Below are positions 9,509-17,693 of a DNA stretch of 64,000 bases, in pieces (position 1 is the stretch's first letter; each line of letters begins with the position of its first letter). The DNA is from G963663315 sp963663315 (lineage in GTDB: Bacteria > Pseudomonadota > Gammaproteobacteria > Arenicellales > Poriferihabitantaceae). A model generated the notes under the pieces. The model made no database searches. It was not told the origin of the DNA and saw nothing but the letters and a program-made list of their open reading frames with translations. The translations under genes were made by a program, and so were the position numbers. The DNA lies in the NCBI GenBank assembly GCA_963663315.1, contig OY760176.1, forward strand, positions 62,001-126,000. Direction: 5' to 3'.

Positions 9509-10498
9509 CTAAATCTGCAATACCACCTTGGGTGCGGCACAATGTCCCTTGAGGATTTCGTCAAATGCGCTTCCCCCATCGCCGAGCGGGCGGGATTCGA
9601 TCCAGTCCAGCGTTCCGAGCGCCCCACTGTGCAACTTTTGTAGTGTGACGCGCAAATCCAGCGGAGAGTAGGTATAACATCCTATCAGTGTAATTTCCTG
9701 CAGGGTCATGCGCCTCACATCAACGCTGCCCTCGTTGTCCATCAGTCCGATATGTACAATGATTGATCCCGGGCGTGCGCAGGCTACGCTGATATTCCGT
9801 GTTTTTGCATTTCCCACGGCATCGAAGACCAGATCATAGTGATTTTCCCGGGGAGAGGTTTCAATCGGGTCAAATACATTGCAATCGGTTTGGTCAATGA
9901 CCGTTTGCCGTCTCAATGGATTGGTTTCGGCCAGATCGACCTGTGCCACCCCCTTGTCCAGCAGAATCAATGCAGTCAGCAGGCCAACCGAACCGGCGCC
10001 GATTACCAGTGCACTGGCTTCACTGACCGGGCGTGCGCTGGATTTTTCGGCAAGCAAGATCGCATGTAACGCGGTAGCGCCTGGTTCGGTTAATGCTGCC
10101 TTGGCGGTATCCATGCTGTCTGGCGCTTCAATCAGATTACGTTCCGGGATGGCAATCTGTTCGGCGAAGGCTCCTGCCCGAACCATGCCGATCAAATCCC
10201 TGTGTGCACAGAGATTCTGACGGCCGCCTGAACAGTCATCGCATTTTCCACAGGTAATGAGGGGATTGAGCACCACTCTTTTACCCGGTTTGCTGCCTTG
10301 CAATACCACTCCAACGGCTTCATGTCCGAGAATCAGTGGCGGCGCCCTGCGTGGATCGTGACCCAGCCAGGCATGCATGTCAGATCCGCAAATACCGACG
10401 GATTGAACGGCAACCAATGCTTCATCGTGACCGGGGTTCGGGTCCGGTTCGTCACGGTAGGTCATTTGTTGATTGGCTGTATATACCAGGGCTTTCAT
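9509..10498 (-). CDS. hpsP: Zinc-dependent alcohol dehydrogenase, HpsP-like (DHPS 2-dehydrogenase candidate)
   Basis: Medium-chain dehydrogenase of about 329 residues. The catalytic zinc Cys lies in GICGSD and the His in GHEAVG. The structural-zinc Cys cluster is CGKCDDC...LC, and the NAD fold carries GAGSVG. ATG 10498, with GGAT upstream, is preferred to the TTG at 10510. It is the last gene of a six-gene minus-strand operon behind an SDR and a HisD-like enzyme. In the described DHPS pathway, HpsO and HpsP are two DHPS-2-dehydrogenases that interconvert DHPS enantiomers through the 2-ketone. The specific assignment rests on gene order; alone it would read as an L-idonate/threonine dehydrogenase-like protein. 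Confidence 0.6.
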   Translation of the reverse strand: MKALVYTANQQMTYRDEPDPNPGHDEALVAVQSVGICGSDMHAWLGHDPRRAPPLILGHEAVGVVLQGSKPGKRVVLNPLITCGKCDDCSGGRQNLCAHRDLIGMVRAGAFAEQIAIPERNLIEAPDSMDTAKAALTEPGATALHAILLAEKSSARPVSEASALVIGAGSVGLLTALILLDKGVAQVDLAETNPLRRQTVIDQTDCNVFDPIETSPRENHYDLVFDAVGNAKTRNISVACARPGSIIVHIGLMDNEGSVDVRRMTLQEITLIGCYTYSPLDLRVTLQKLHSGALGTLDWIESRPLGDGGSAFDEILKGHCAAPKVVLQI

Positions 10499-10513
10499 TT
10501 CAGGATCCAAGTA

Positions 10514-11305
10514 TTATCGTGCAGTGAAACCGCCATCGATGTAAAGTGTCTGCCCGGTGATATAGGCGGAAGCGGCAGATGCGAAGAAAATGGCAATGCC
10601 GGACAGATCGCTCAATTTCCCGTTTCGTCCCAACATGGTTTGGCTGGCAGCCCAATGTTCGTTTTCGGGATTGTCGAATATGGGGGCGGTCAGCTCGGTT
10701 GGGAAAAACCCCGGTGCAATCGCGTTACAGGTGATACCCTGAGGAGACCACGCTTGCGCCATCGCCCTGGTCAGTTGGCAGATTCCGCCTTTTGAGGCGC
10801 CATAGGCCATGCTATTGGCAAATGCGCGAAATGATTGTAACGATGCAATGTTGATAATGCGTCCAAATCTGTTTTCAACCATACCCGGAATAAATTCCCG
10901 GCTGAAAAAAAATGGTACGCAAAGATTCAGATTGAGAGTTGCGTCCCAACCTTCGATTGTGACCTCATCCACACTCTGACGAAGGTTGATTCCGGCTGCA
11001 TTGACAACGCCATCGACATGCCCGAATGCGTCCTTGCACTGTGCAGCGACATCGCCAATTCCCGGTCGGTCGGCAAGATCGGCACATACTGACCTTGCCC
11101 GTCCTCCGCTTTCAGTAATTTGCTCAATAACGTGATCAAGTTTATCCTGGCGTCGGGCAATGCCGACGACGGCGGCTCCCGCTCCGGCCAGAAACCGGGT
11201 TATCTCACGACCAATGCCTGAACTGGCGCCGGTGATCACAAATACCCGGCCACTCAGGGAGAACTGGTCGAGTGGGTTATCCTGGATCGGTGACGGGTCT
11301 GGCAT
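10514..11305 (-). CDS. hpsO: Short-chain dehydrogenase, HpsO-like (DHPS 2-dehydrogenase candidate)
   Basis: A classical 263-residue SDR: the NAD-binding TGASSGIG lies near residue 25, NAAG in the middle, then the catalytic Ser and YGASKGG. It ends with a normal TGQTLYIDGG tail. It starts 17 nt after the HisD-like gene and ends 15 nt before the zinc dehydrogenase gene, so the three dehydrogenases are almost certainly co-transcribed. By analogy with the DHPS pathway it would oxidise one DHPS enantiomer at C2, with HpsP reducing the ketone to the other enantiomer. The family is certain; the substrate is inferred from context. Confidence 0.6.
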   Translation of the reverse strand: MPDPSPIQDNPLDQFSLSGRVFVITGASSGIGREITRFLAGAGAAVVGIARRQDKLDHVIEQITESGGRARSVCADLADRPGIGDVAAQCKDAFGHVDGVVNAAGINLRQSVDEVTIEGWDATLNLNLCVPFFFSREFIPGMVENRFGRIINIASLQSFRAFANSMAYGASKGGICQLTRAMAQAWSPQGITCNAIAPGFFPTELTAPIFDNPENEHWAASQTMLGRNGKLSDLSGIAIFFASAASAYITGQTLYIDGGFTAR

Positions 11306-11322
11306 GTCCGGGCAGACTTGTC

Positions 11323-12639
11323 CTAAAGCGTCCGCTGATCAATCCCCAGATCGAATTCTTCGCCCGGAAAATACTTGTAGAGACGGTCATCTCCACTGCG
11401 GGCATGACCTTCCATGCCTTCTGCACGGGAAATTCTTGCAGTCACCGCGCCGACATCCCGATTGGCCTGTTGATTCATGCGCTGGTAGGTCAGCACTTTT
11501 ATAAACTTGGCTACACTTAACCCCCCGGTATAACGCGCTGCGCCCTTGGTTGGCAGAATATGATTGGTCCCTGAACACTTGTCGCCATAGGAAACCGTCG
11601 TTTCTTCACCGAGAAACAGCGAGCCGTAGTTGTTCAGATTTTCAAGCCACCAGTCGAGGTCCTGACAGTGAACTTCAAGATGTTCACTGGCATACCGGTC
11701 GCTGACCTGAACGGCTTCTTCCCGGGAGTCGACCACCACGACCTCACCATAGTCACGCCAGGCGCTTTGTGCAGTCGAACGATTGGGTTCGGCCAGTCTC
11801 TCGATATATTCAGGCATCAACTCAATGACTTTATCTGCCTGCGATGCTGAAGTACTGATCAGCCACGCAGGAGAATCAGGACCATGTTCTGCCTGGCTTG
11901 TCAGATCACAGGCGATAATTTCAGGGTCGGCCGTCTCATCAGCGATGATCAATACTTCGGTGGGGCCAGCGAACATGTCGATACCCACTCGCCCGAACAG
12001 GATTCGTTTGGCTTCTGCTACAAATCGATTTCCCGGACCCACGAGTATGTCAGCGGCATTGCCGGTGAACAGTCCGAAGGCAAGGGCGGCCACTCCCTGA
12101 ACGCCGCCGAGATGGAGTATGGTATCTGCTCCGGCATAATTCGCCGCATACAGAATCGCAGGATGAACACCCCGCTCACCGTGGGTCGGAGAGCAGGCAA
12201 TGATATTGCTGACGCCAGCGACTCTGGCTGTGGTGACGCTCATGATTGCAGAGGCGATGTGTGCGTAGCGTCCGCCCGGTATGTAACAACCCGCAGTCTG
12301 CACCGGAACCAGGCGTTGTCCACAAAAGAAGCCGGGAGATAATTCGGTTTCAAACTCCCTCATACTTGCTAACTGCGCTTCTGCGAATGTCTTCACACGT
12401 GCATGGGAGAACCGGATATCCTGCTTGATCTGTTCAGGCAGTGAAGTGGTCGCCTGCTCGATTTCCTGTTGGCTGACGACTACTTCCTTCTCCCAGCCAT
12501 CCAGTTTCTGCGCATACTCCAGTGCTTTTCCCTGGCCGCCCTTTTCGATTTCCCGGAGCATGGTGCGAACGGTTTCATGGGTGTCGTCCTGTCCGGTGGC
12601 CGAGGTTTTCGGCGCTTTCCTGATATAGTGAACCGCCAT
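11323..12639 (-). CDS. hpsN: Sulfopropanediol 3-dehydrogenase-like (HpsN, histidinol dehydrogenase family)
   Basis: The 438-residue protein is a histidinol-dehydrogenase homologue: AGCYIPGGRYAHIASA, then GPGNRFVAEAKR, DMFAGPTEV and SQAEHGPDS, with a C-terminal SGTNHILPT. No other his gene is nearby. Instead it sits between a TRAP transporter and two alcohol dehydrogenases, the arrangement of hps loci, where HpsN oxidises (R)-DHPS in two NAD-linked steps to (R)-sulfolactate. The VPV.TAGCY and GRYAHI segments match my memory of the HpsN subgroup rather than biosynthetic HisD. Sulfolactate sulfo-lyase (SuyAB) is not in the window, so desulfonation would be encoded elsewhere. A second HisD for histidine synthesis is the alternative reading. 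Confidence 0.65.
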   Translation of the reverse strand: MAVHYIRKAPKTSATGQDDTHETVRTMLREIEKGGQGKALEYAQKLDGWEKEVVVSQQEIEQATTSLPEQIKQDIRFSHARVKTFAEAQLASMREFETELSPGFFCGQRLVPVQTAGCYIPGGRYAHIASAIMSVTTARVAGVSNIIACSPTHGERGVHPAILYAANYAGADTILHLGGVQGVAALAFGLFTGNAADILVGPGNRFVAEAKRILFGRVGIDMFAGPTEVLIIADETADPEIIACDLTSQAEHGPDSPAWLISTSASQADKVIELMPEYIERLAEPNRSTAQSAWRDYGEVVVVDSREEAVQVSDRYASEHLEVHCQDLDWWLENLNNYGSLFLGEETTVSYGDKCSGTNHILPTKGAARYTGGLSVAKFIKVLTYQRMNQQANRDVGAVTARISRAEGMEGHARSGDDRLYKYFPGEEFDLGIDQRTL

Positions 12640-12675
12640 TGTTAATGCAGAAAATTCCTGAATTGTGTTAGTTTG

Positions 12676-14022
12676 TTAGTTTGCGGAGGAGCTCAGATAT
12701 TCCGGCAGCCATAGTGCGATTTGCGGGAACATGACGATCAATATCAATCCGAAAAGCTGGATGACCATGAACTGCATCATTCCTCCATAGATATCCTTCA
12801 AATCCCATTCGGGTACCACGCCCTTGAGGAAATAGGCCGATAGAGCGACCGGCGGCGATAGCCAGGCGGTTTGCAGGTTTACTGCAACCAGAATTCCGAA
12901 CCAGGTCAGATTGAATCCAAGTTTATCGATCAAGGGCAACAGGATCGGCACGATGATCAGGACAATCGGTACCCACTCCAACGGCCAGCCCAGCAAAAAT
13001 ATCAGCGCCATCACCATTGCGAGGATCGCGTAAGGCGACACATCCAGTGACAACAGAACCTCGGTAAGCATGGTCGGCGTGCCAAGTCTTGCGAACACGG
13101 ATCCAAAGAAATTCGAGGCGGCGACGAGTATCAGTATCAGGACCGAAATTTCCAGAGTTTTGATCAGCGCATCCTTGAACCCCTGCCAGGACAGTTTTCT
13201 ATAGGCTGCCGCGAGCAGGAACGAGCCGAAGGCGCCCATGCCGGCGGCTTCTGTCGGGGTGGCAAATCCGAGCAGAATGCTGCCCAGTGCAAAACCGACC
13301 AGCGCCGCAGGCGGCACCAGCCCAAGGAAAAACTCCTTCCAGACATAGGACATTGAAGTCGGTTGCAGATCTTCTGGTAAAATCGGTCCCAGGGATGGAT
13401 TGATCTGGCAGCGGATAAGCGCATAGCCGGTATACAGGAAGGCCAGCATAAACCCTGGAATTACGGCGGCGGCGAAAAGATCGGTGACCGGCACTTCCAG
13501 AATCGGCCCCATGACCACCAGCATGATACTGGGCGGGATCAGAATTCCCAACGTACCACCTGCGGTAATCGCTCCGGCCGAAAGTTGCACGTCGTAACCG
13601 GCGCGATTCATGGTTTTGGCCGCCATGATGCCGAGAATGGTCACCGAAGCGCCCACAATACCGGTGGCGGCGGCAAAAATGGTAGAGACAAAAAGCACTG
13701 CGATATAGAGGGAGCCACGGGTTCGGGACAGGGTTAACTGCACTGCGCGAAACAGCCGTTCCATAAGACCGGCCTGTTCCATCAGGATGCCCATAAAAAT
13801 GAACAACGGCACCGCGGCCAGTGTCTGTTCCAGCATGACTCCGGAAAACTGGAATGTCATCAGATAAAAAACCAGTTCACCAAATCCCCACAGACCAAAC
13901 GACATACCGAGGAAAATCAATGTGAACGAAATCGGGAAGCCGATAAAAATGGCAAACAGCATGCAGGCGATCATGACCAACCCGATATACTCGGGGCGAA
14001 GGTTAGCAAGTAAATCTATCAT
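12676..14022 (-). CDS. TRAP transporter large permease (DctM family)
   Basis: The protein of about 448 residues is hydrophobic throughout and has the DctM pattern. It opens with GFPISFTLIFLG and carries IFMGILMEQAGL, GAITAGGTLGILIPPSI and a late ATPTEAAGMGAFG. DctM is the Na+-coupled transport subunit of tripartite periplasmic carriers, in the inner membrane. The start at 14022 overlaps the DctQ stop by one base (TGATG), indicating translational coupling; an upstream in-frame start at 14061 would overlap DctQ. Gene context points to a C3 sulfonate (DHPS) as cargo, an inference. Confidence 0.9.
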   Translation of the reverse strand: MIDLLANLRPEYIGLVMIACMLFAIFIGFPISFTLIFLGMSFGLWGFGELVFYLMTFQFSGVMLEQTLAAVPLFIFMGILMEQAGLMERLFRAVQLTLSRTRGSLYIAVLFVSTIFAAATGIVGASVTILGIMAAKTMNRAGYDVQLSAGAITAGGTLGILIPPSIMLVVMGPILEVPVTDLFAAAVIPGFMLAFLYTGYALIRCQINPSLGPILPEDLQPTSMSYVWKEFFLGLVPPAALVGFALGSILLGFATPTEAAGMGAFGSFLLAAAYRKLSWQGFKDALIKTLEISVLILILVAASNFFGSVFARLGTPTMLTEVLLSLDVSPYAILAMVMALIFLLGWPLEWVPIVLIIVPILLPLIDKLGFNLTWFGILVAVNLQTAWLSPPVALSAYFLKGVVPEWDLKDIYGGMMQFMVIQLFGLILIVMFPQIALWLPEYLSSSAN

Positions 14023-14636
14023 CAGACTGGCCACCTGCCACGGGTGATTGCATACCAGCATTTAAGCAATTCGGATATACCCTGCATCAACAGCAGCACA
14101 ATCCCGATCGGGATAGCGCTTTTTATCGGCCCCATGTAGGGCATCCAGGCCGTGTCCATGCCGCGTTCTCCCCGATAAATCGCGGTCCAGGCATAGTCAA
14201 ACGACATCCACAGAAAAACCAGCAACCCGGGGAAATAAAAAATTACGTACAACGTACCATCCACGATTCCCTGGGTTCGTTGCGACCAGTTGCGGTAGAT
14301 GAAATCGGCACGGATGTGTACCCCGCGCGATAACGCATAACCAGCGCCCAGCATGAACATCGAGCCGTACAGCATGCGGCTGACATCGTACGCCCACATC
14401 GTCGGTGCAATAAAGAACTTGCGGGCGAGGACCTCATACACCATCGTCAGGCACATTGGCACCAGAAACCAGCAAATCAGTTTCCCCACCCACATACTCG
14501 TGCGGTCTATCCAGCTTATCAGACAGGCTACCCAGGGTGGCATATCGTCCGGCAGATTACCCGGATCCGCAGAACGGCGTTCCGCTATCAATTCGTCAGC
14601 GATCTCGAGTTCGTCTGGAATGATTTCTTCAGCCAT
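14022..14636 (-). CDS. TRAP transporter small permease (DctQ family)
   Basis: The 204-residue protein has four predicted membrane segments after a soluble N-terminus of about 35 residues. It shows the DctQ-type first helix and a VLARKFF...PTMWAYDVSRMLYG stretch in which helix 2 begins. It forms the membrane complex with DctM and joins it to the binding protein. It lies between the binding-protein gene, with a strong hairpin in the gap, and dctM, which overlaps it by one base. Confidence 0.88.
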   Translation of the reverse strand: MAEEIIPDELEIADELIAERRSADPGNLPDDMPPWVACLISWIDRTSMWVGKLICWFLVPMCLTMVYEVLARKFFIAPTMWAYDVSRMLYGSMFMLGAGYALSRGVHIRADFIYRNWSQRTQGIVDGTLYVIFYFPGLLVFLWMSFDYAWTAIYRGERGMDTAWMPYMGPIKSAIPIGIVLLLMQGISELLKCWYAITRGRWPV

Positions 14637-14713
14637 GGCTGTCGTGACTTGAATGACGGGATGGCAGTATAACCCGCATTTAAGCAGAGTCGTGATTATT
14701 TATTAAGATAGCG

Positions 14714-14741
14714 CCAATACGGGCCCGAAAGCCCGTATTGG
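14714..14741 (-). terminator. Intercistronic hairpin between dctP and dctQ
   Basis: A perfect 11-bp stem (CCAATACGGGC / GCCCGTATTGG) with a 6-nt loop lies 44 nt after the dctP stop. No T tract follows directly, so it is better read as a partial terminator or mRNA-stabilising element that keeps the binding protein in excess over the permeases. A similar hairpin separates the binding-protein gene from the permease genes in the ABC operon. Confidence 0.6.
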
Positions 14742-14784
14742 AAAATCTTGAACTGTGCCCTCGATTCGGGCACATGACGCAGAA

Positions 14785-15894
14785 TTATTGTGCCATCTGC
14801 AATTGTTTGGCGTACGCCTGCCCGAGGGCCGCGTTTGACGTTTGTGCACCCGCCCAGAAAGGAACAGCGATGTCAGCAAATGCTTTTTGGGAATCCCAGA
14901 CTTCGGCAAAGAACGCATTCTCGGCAGCATTTTTCTCAAGACTTGCCCTCGCCGCATTCATGTACGCCGGAAAATAATCTGCAGGTGTATCATGAAGAAT
15001 GACGCCGTGATTTTCCGTCAGGTCTTTCAGCGCCTTGCCGTTTTCAAAGATCCGATAGCTAATGGACCTGATCAACGACGCATCGGCAGCAATATTGATC
15101 GCGTTTCGCTGGTATTCGGTCAAGCTGTTCCAGACATCGCCGTTGAAATAGATGTCAGCGTTGACCACGACCTGGTGAAGCCCTTGCAAGTAGTAGTGTT
15201 TCAGTACTTTGTGGAAGCCGAATACACTATCCGGTTTTGGACAACACCATTCTGCGGCGTCAATGATGCCTTTTTCCAGGGCAGGAAGAATGTCACCCCC
15301 GGCCATCGCCACGCTCGCGACGCCAATGTCTTTATAGGTCTGGCCGGGAATACCCGGAGGGGTACGGAAACGGTATTTTCGGAAATCTTCCATACTGTTG
15401 ATCGGTTCCTTGAACCAGCCCAGCGCTTCAGGGCCAACAGGCTGGAGCATGACGCCATGGATATTCATACCCATTTCATCCCACAAGCGGTCATACAACT
15501 CGCGCCCTCCTGCATTCATGAACCACGAGAGGAAGGCGATGTTATCGATACCCACGCCAGCGCCTGCAACCGGGGAACCGAACAGCATGGCGGCAGGGTG
15601 TTTGCCGGACCAGTAATGCGTCCAGGCGAATCCGGCTTCAACCAGACCTTTGTCTACCGCATCGAGAATATTTGAAACACTTACGATCGCCCCAGCAGGC
15701 AGCATCTCAAGTTGCACTTCGCCGTTGGTCAAGGAAGCGACATTTGCGGCAAAATCCTTCAGCATGACAGTTTCATCCGCTTTGGTTGTCACCGCAGTCT
15801 GGACCCGGATTTTTACCTCCGCGATTGCGCTGGCGCCGATAAGCATGGACAGTCCGATCAGCGTGGCTGCCACTCGTTTAAAAGTTTGTATCAT
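14785..15894 (-). CDS. TRAP transporter substrate-binding protein (DctP family)
   Basis: The 369-residue periplasmic protein has a clear signal peptide (basic MIQTFKR, a hydrophobic core, cleavage near ASAIA-EV). DctP features follow, including RFRTPPGIPGQTYKDIGVASVAMAGGDILPALEKG and the substrate-carboxylate/anion-binding Arg region. A good GAGGAT ribosome site precedes ATG 15894. It is the first gene of the operon that continues into dctQ, dctM and the hpsNOP-like dehydrogenases. It would capture the imported sulfonate; the specificity is inferred from the operon. Confidence 0.88.
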   Translation of the reverse strand: MIQTFKRVAATLIGLSMLIGASAIAEVKIRVQTAVTTKADETVMLKDFAANVASLTNGEVQLEMLPAGAIVSVSNILDAVDKGLVEAGFAWTHYWSGKHPAAMLFGSPVAGAGVGIDNIAFLSWFMNAGGRELYDRLWDEMGMNIHGVMLQPVGPEALGWFKEPINSMEDFRKYRFRTPPGIPGQTYKDIGVASVAMAGGDILPALEKGIIDAAEWCCPKPDSVFGFHKVLKHYYLQGLHQVVVNADIYFNGDVWNSLTEYQRNAINIAADASLIRSISYRIFENGKALKDLTENHGVILHDTPADYFPAYMNAARASLEKNAAENAFFAEVWDSQKAFADIAVPFWAGAQTSNAALGQAYAKQLQMAQ

Positions 15895-16072
15895 TGTGTA
15901 TCCTCTTTACTAATTGATGTTTAATTTGATCACTTCAGGTTGGTTTCCCGAAAAAATCTCAGGAGAATATTAAAAAAGAACCCGCCCAATCAAAGAACAG
16001 ATTCTTTCAAAAATGCAATTAACCATTAAACTCTGGCTATAGCGGGCCGTATCTTGACATATTAAGCCAGTG

Positions 16073-16702
16073 TTAGCAATGGATTTCCCCGGATCTGATT
16101 CTGATTACATTTACATCGTCCATTATTTTCATGGCTGTTGCTAATGAGCCTTCCATATTAATTGCGCGACAGGCATCTTCAATCAGGAACACATCGAAAC
16201 CTTCTGATCTGGCATCAAGGGCTGACCAGGCAACACAAAAATCCGTCGCCAGGCCAACCATGAAAATTCGCTCGAACCCCCGGCTTCGAAGATAACCGGT
16301 TAGTCCGGTTGGTGTTGATTTGTCATTTTCAAAAAATGCAGAATAAGAATCTATTTCTGTCCGAAATCCCTTGCGGATAATCAATTCTGTATTTTTAACA
16401 TCAAGCCGGGAATGAAATGCCGCTCCTGGAGAACCCTGGGTACAATGATCCGGCCATAGAACCTGATCTCCATAGGGCATACTGATCTGATCAAACGGGG
16501 AATGTCCGGGGTGGCTTGACGCAAACGAGCTGTGGTTTTCGGGGTGCCAGTCCTGGGTCAGCATCCGGTGCTGAAATTTTTCCGAAATCGTATTGATAAT
16601 CGGAACAACTGCATCACCATCAGGGACTTCCAGCGCTCCCCCGGCACAAAAATCGTTTTGCACATCAATAATTAACAGACAATCTGTATTGTTTTGTATC
16701 AT
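16073..16702 (-). CDS. pncA: Nicotinamidase (PncA family)
   Basis: The 209-residue isochorismatase-fold amidohydrolase matches nicotinamidase closely. It has the catalytic triad Asp13 (IDVQNDFCAGGAL), Lys111 (RKGF) and Cys156 (LATDFCV), the metal ligands Asp51, His53 and His86 (QDWHPENH, WPDHC), and the family block DSYSAFF. It would hydrolyse nicotinamide to nicotinate for NAD recycling in the cytoplasm. ATG 16702, with GGAAAT upstream, fits family length; an in-frame ATG at 16732 adds ten residues. It is divergent from the methyltransferase gene. Confidence 0.88.
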   Translation of the reverse strand: MIQNNTDCLLIIDVQNDFCAGGALEVPDGDAVVPIINTISEKFQHRMLTQDWHPENHSSFASSHPGHSPFDQISMPYGDQVLWPDHCTQGSPGAAFHSRLDVKNTELIIRKGFRTEIDSYSAFFENDKSTPTGLTGYLRSRGFERIFMVGLATDFCVAWSALDARSEGFDVFLIEDACRAINMEGSLATAMKIMDDVNVIRIRSGEIHC

Positions 16703-16769
16703 TTTGATTTCCGGTATTCTGAACTGTGCCATAATAATATATCAGTAATTATCTTCAACAACCACAGAC

Positions 16770-17597
16770 GTGATTGATGACATAAAAGCCATGAAGCTCT
16801 ACCACCAGGTAAACAGGGTATTTAACGAGCTGAACTCCCTTGGGATCAAGGACAAGGACCCGGTTGATGTATCTGTGTTGAGCGCATTTGATCAATACCA
16901 TTATCTCGGCACCGATGCCGTGGATGAAGCAATAAAAAAGCTGGATATGAATTCGAGCATGGAAATCATGGAAATCGGCGCTGGAATCGGTGGCCCCGCC
17001 CGCTACCTTGCGCATACTTCAGGATGTAAGGTGACTGCTCTGGAACTGCAACCGGACTTGAATTCCACGGCAATGAAACTGACTGCCCGCTGTCGTCTCC
17101 AGGACAAGGTGACCCATCTGTGTGGCGACATACTGGATGGTCTTCCGGAGAACAAACAATATGATGCGCTGGTCAGTTGGCTGACATTTTTGCATATTCC
17201 TGACCGTCCCACTCTCTACAGTAACTGCTTTGCTGCCCTGAAGCCCGGGACAGGTATTTATGTTGAAGATTATTTTGAGCGTAATCCCCTGAGCGATCAG
17301 GATAAGCTGGTGTTGCGTCGGGAAGTTTACTGCGACTGTGTTCCGACCATGTCTGAGTATTTTAATGAACTTTCAGAAGCGGGATTCACCCGGATTGAGC
17401 TTGTAGACAAATCAGCCCAATGGACAGAGTTTGTTGTCGAGCGGCAATCTGCCTTCGAAAACGCCAGGGAGCGCAACGAAAACCTGCACGGGAGGAAAAT
17501 CGTTAATAGCCTGTCGGAGTTTTACAGCGCCATTGTTAACCTGTTTACAGCAGGGAATCTCGGCGGAGTCTGCTTCACGGCCTGGAAACCTGGATAA
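16770..17597 (+). CDS. SAM-dependent class I methyltransferase
   Basis: The 275-residue protein has a Rossmann methyltransferase core. Motif I is EIGAGIGGPARYL (about residues 73-85), followed by an acidic ELQPD loop and motif IV-like YDALVSWLTFLHI. It resembles the sarcosine/dimethylglycine or phosphoethanolamine N-methyltransferase group in the GGPARYLA motif and the FDQYHYLG segment before it. The start is GTG 16770, or ATG 16791 if the first seven residues are not translated; neither has a strong ribosome site. It precedes an ABC import operon, so it may methylate an imported small molecule; the substrate is not known. Confidence 0.7.
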   Translation: MIDDIKAMKLYHQVNRVFNELNSLGIKDKDPVDVSVLSAFDQYHYLGTDAVDEAIKKLDMNSSMEIMEIGAGIGGPARYLAHTSGCKVTALELQPDLNSTAMKLTARCRLQDKVTHLCGDILDGLPENKQYDALVSWLTFLHIPDRPTLYSNCFAALKPGTGIYVEDYFERNPLSDQDKLVLRREVYCDCVPTMSEYFNELSEAGFTRIELVDKSAQWTEFVVERQSAFENARERNENLHGRKIVNSLSEFYSAIVNLFTAGNLGGVCFTAWKPG

Positions 17598-17603
17598 TAA
17601 ATA

Positions 17604-17648
17604 TGACAGGACAACCACAACAGGACAACCACGGGGGTTGTCCCTACG
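17604..17648. repeat. GGACAACC hairpin element
   Basis: The motif AGGACAACCAC occurs twice in tandem (near 17608 and 17622). The second copy forms a hairpin, GGACAACC (17623-17630) with GGTTGTCC (17636-17643), closing on TCCCTAC. Repeated extragenic hairpins of this composition are common in some proteobacterial genomes. Here it lies between the methyltransferase and the binding-protein gene and could stop or stabilise the upstream transcript. Confidence 0.5.
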
Positions 17649-17693
17649 AGTATTCTAATCAAACTAATCCCTGTATGACAGGAGGAGATAAAG

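Noticed and set aside
11323..12639. Assignment as histidine-biosynthesis hisD
   Set aside because: No other his gene is nearby, while a TRAP transporter and two alcohol dehydrogenases are in the same operon; HpsN-type function fits better, though not proven.
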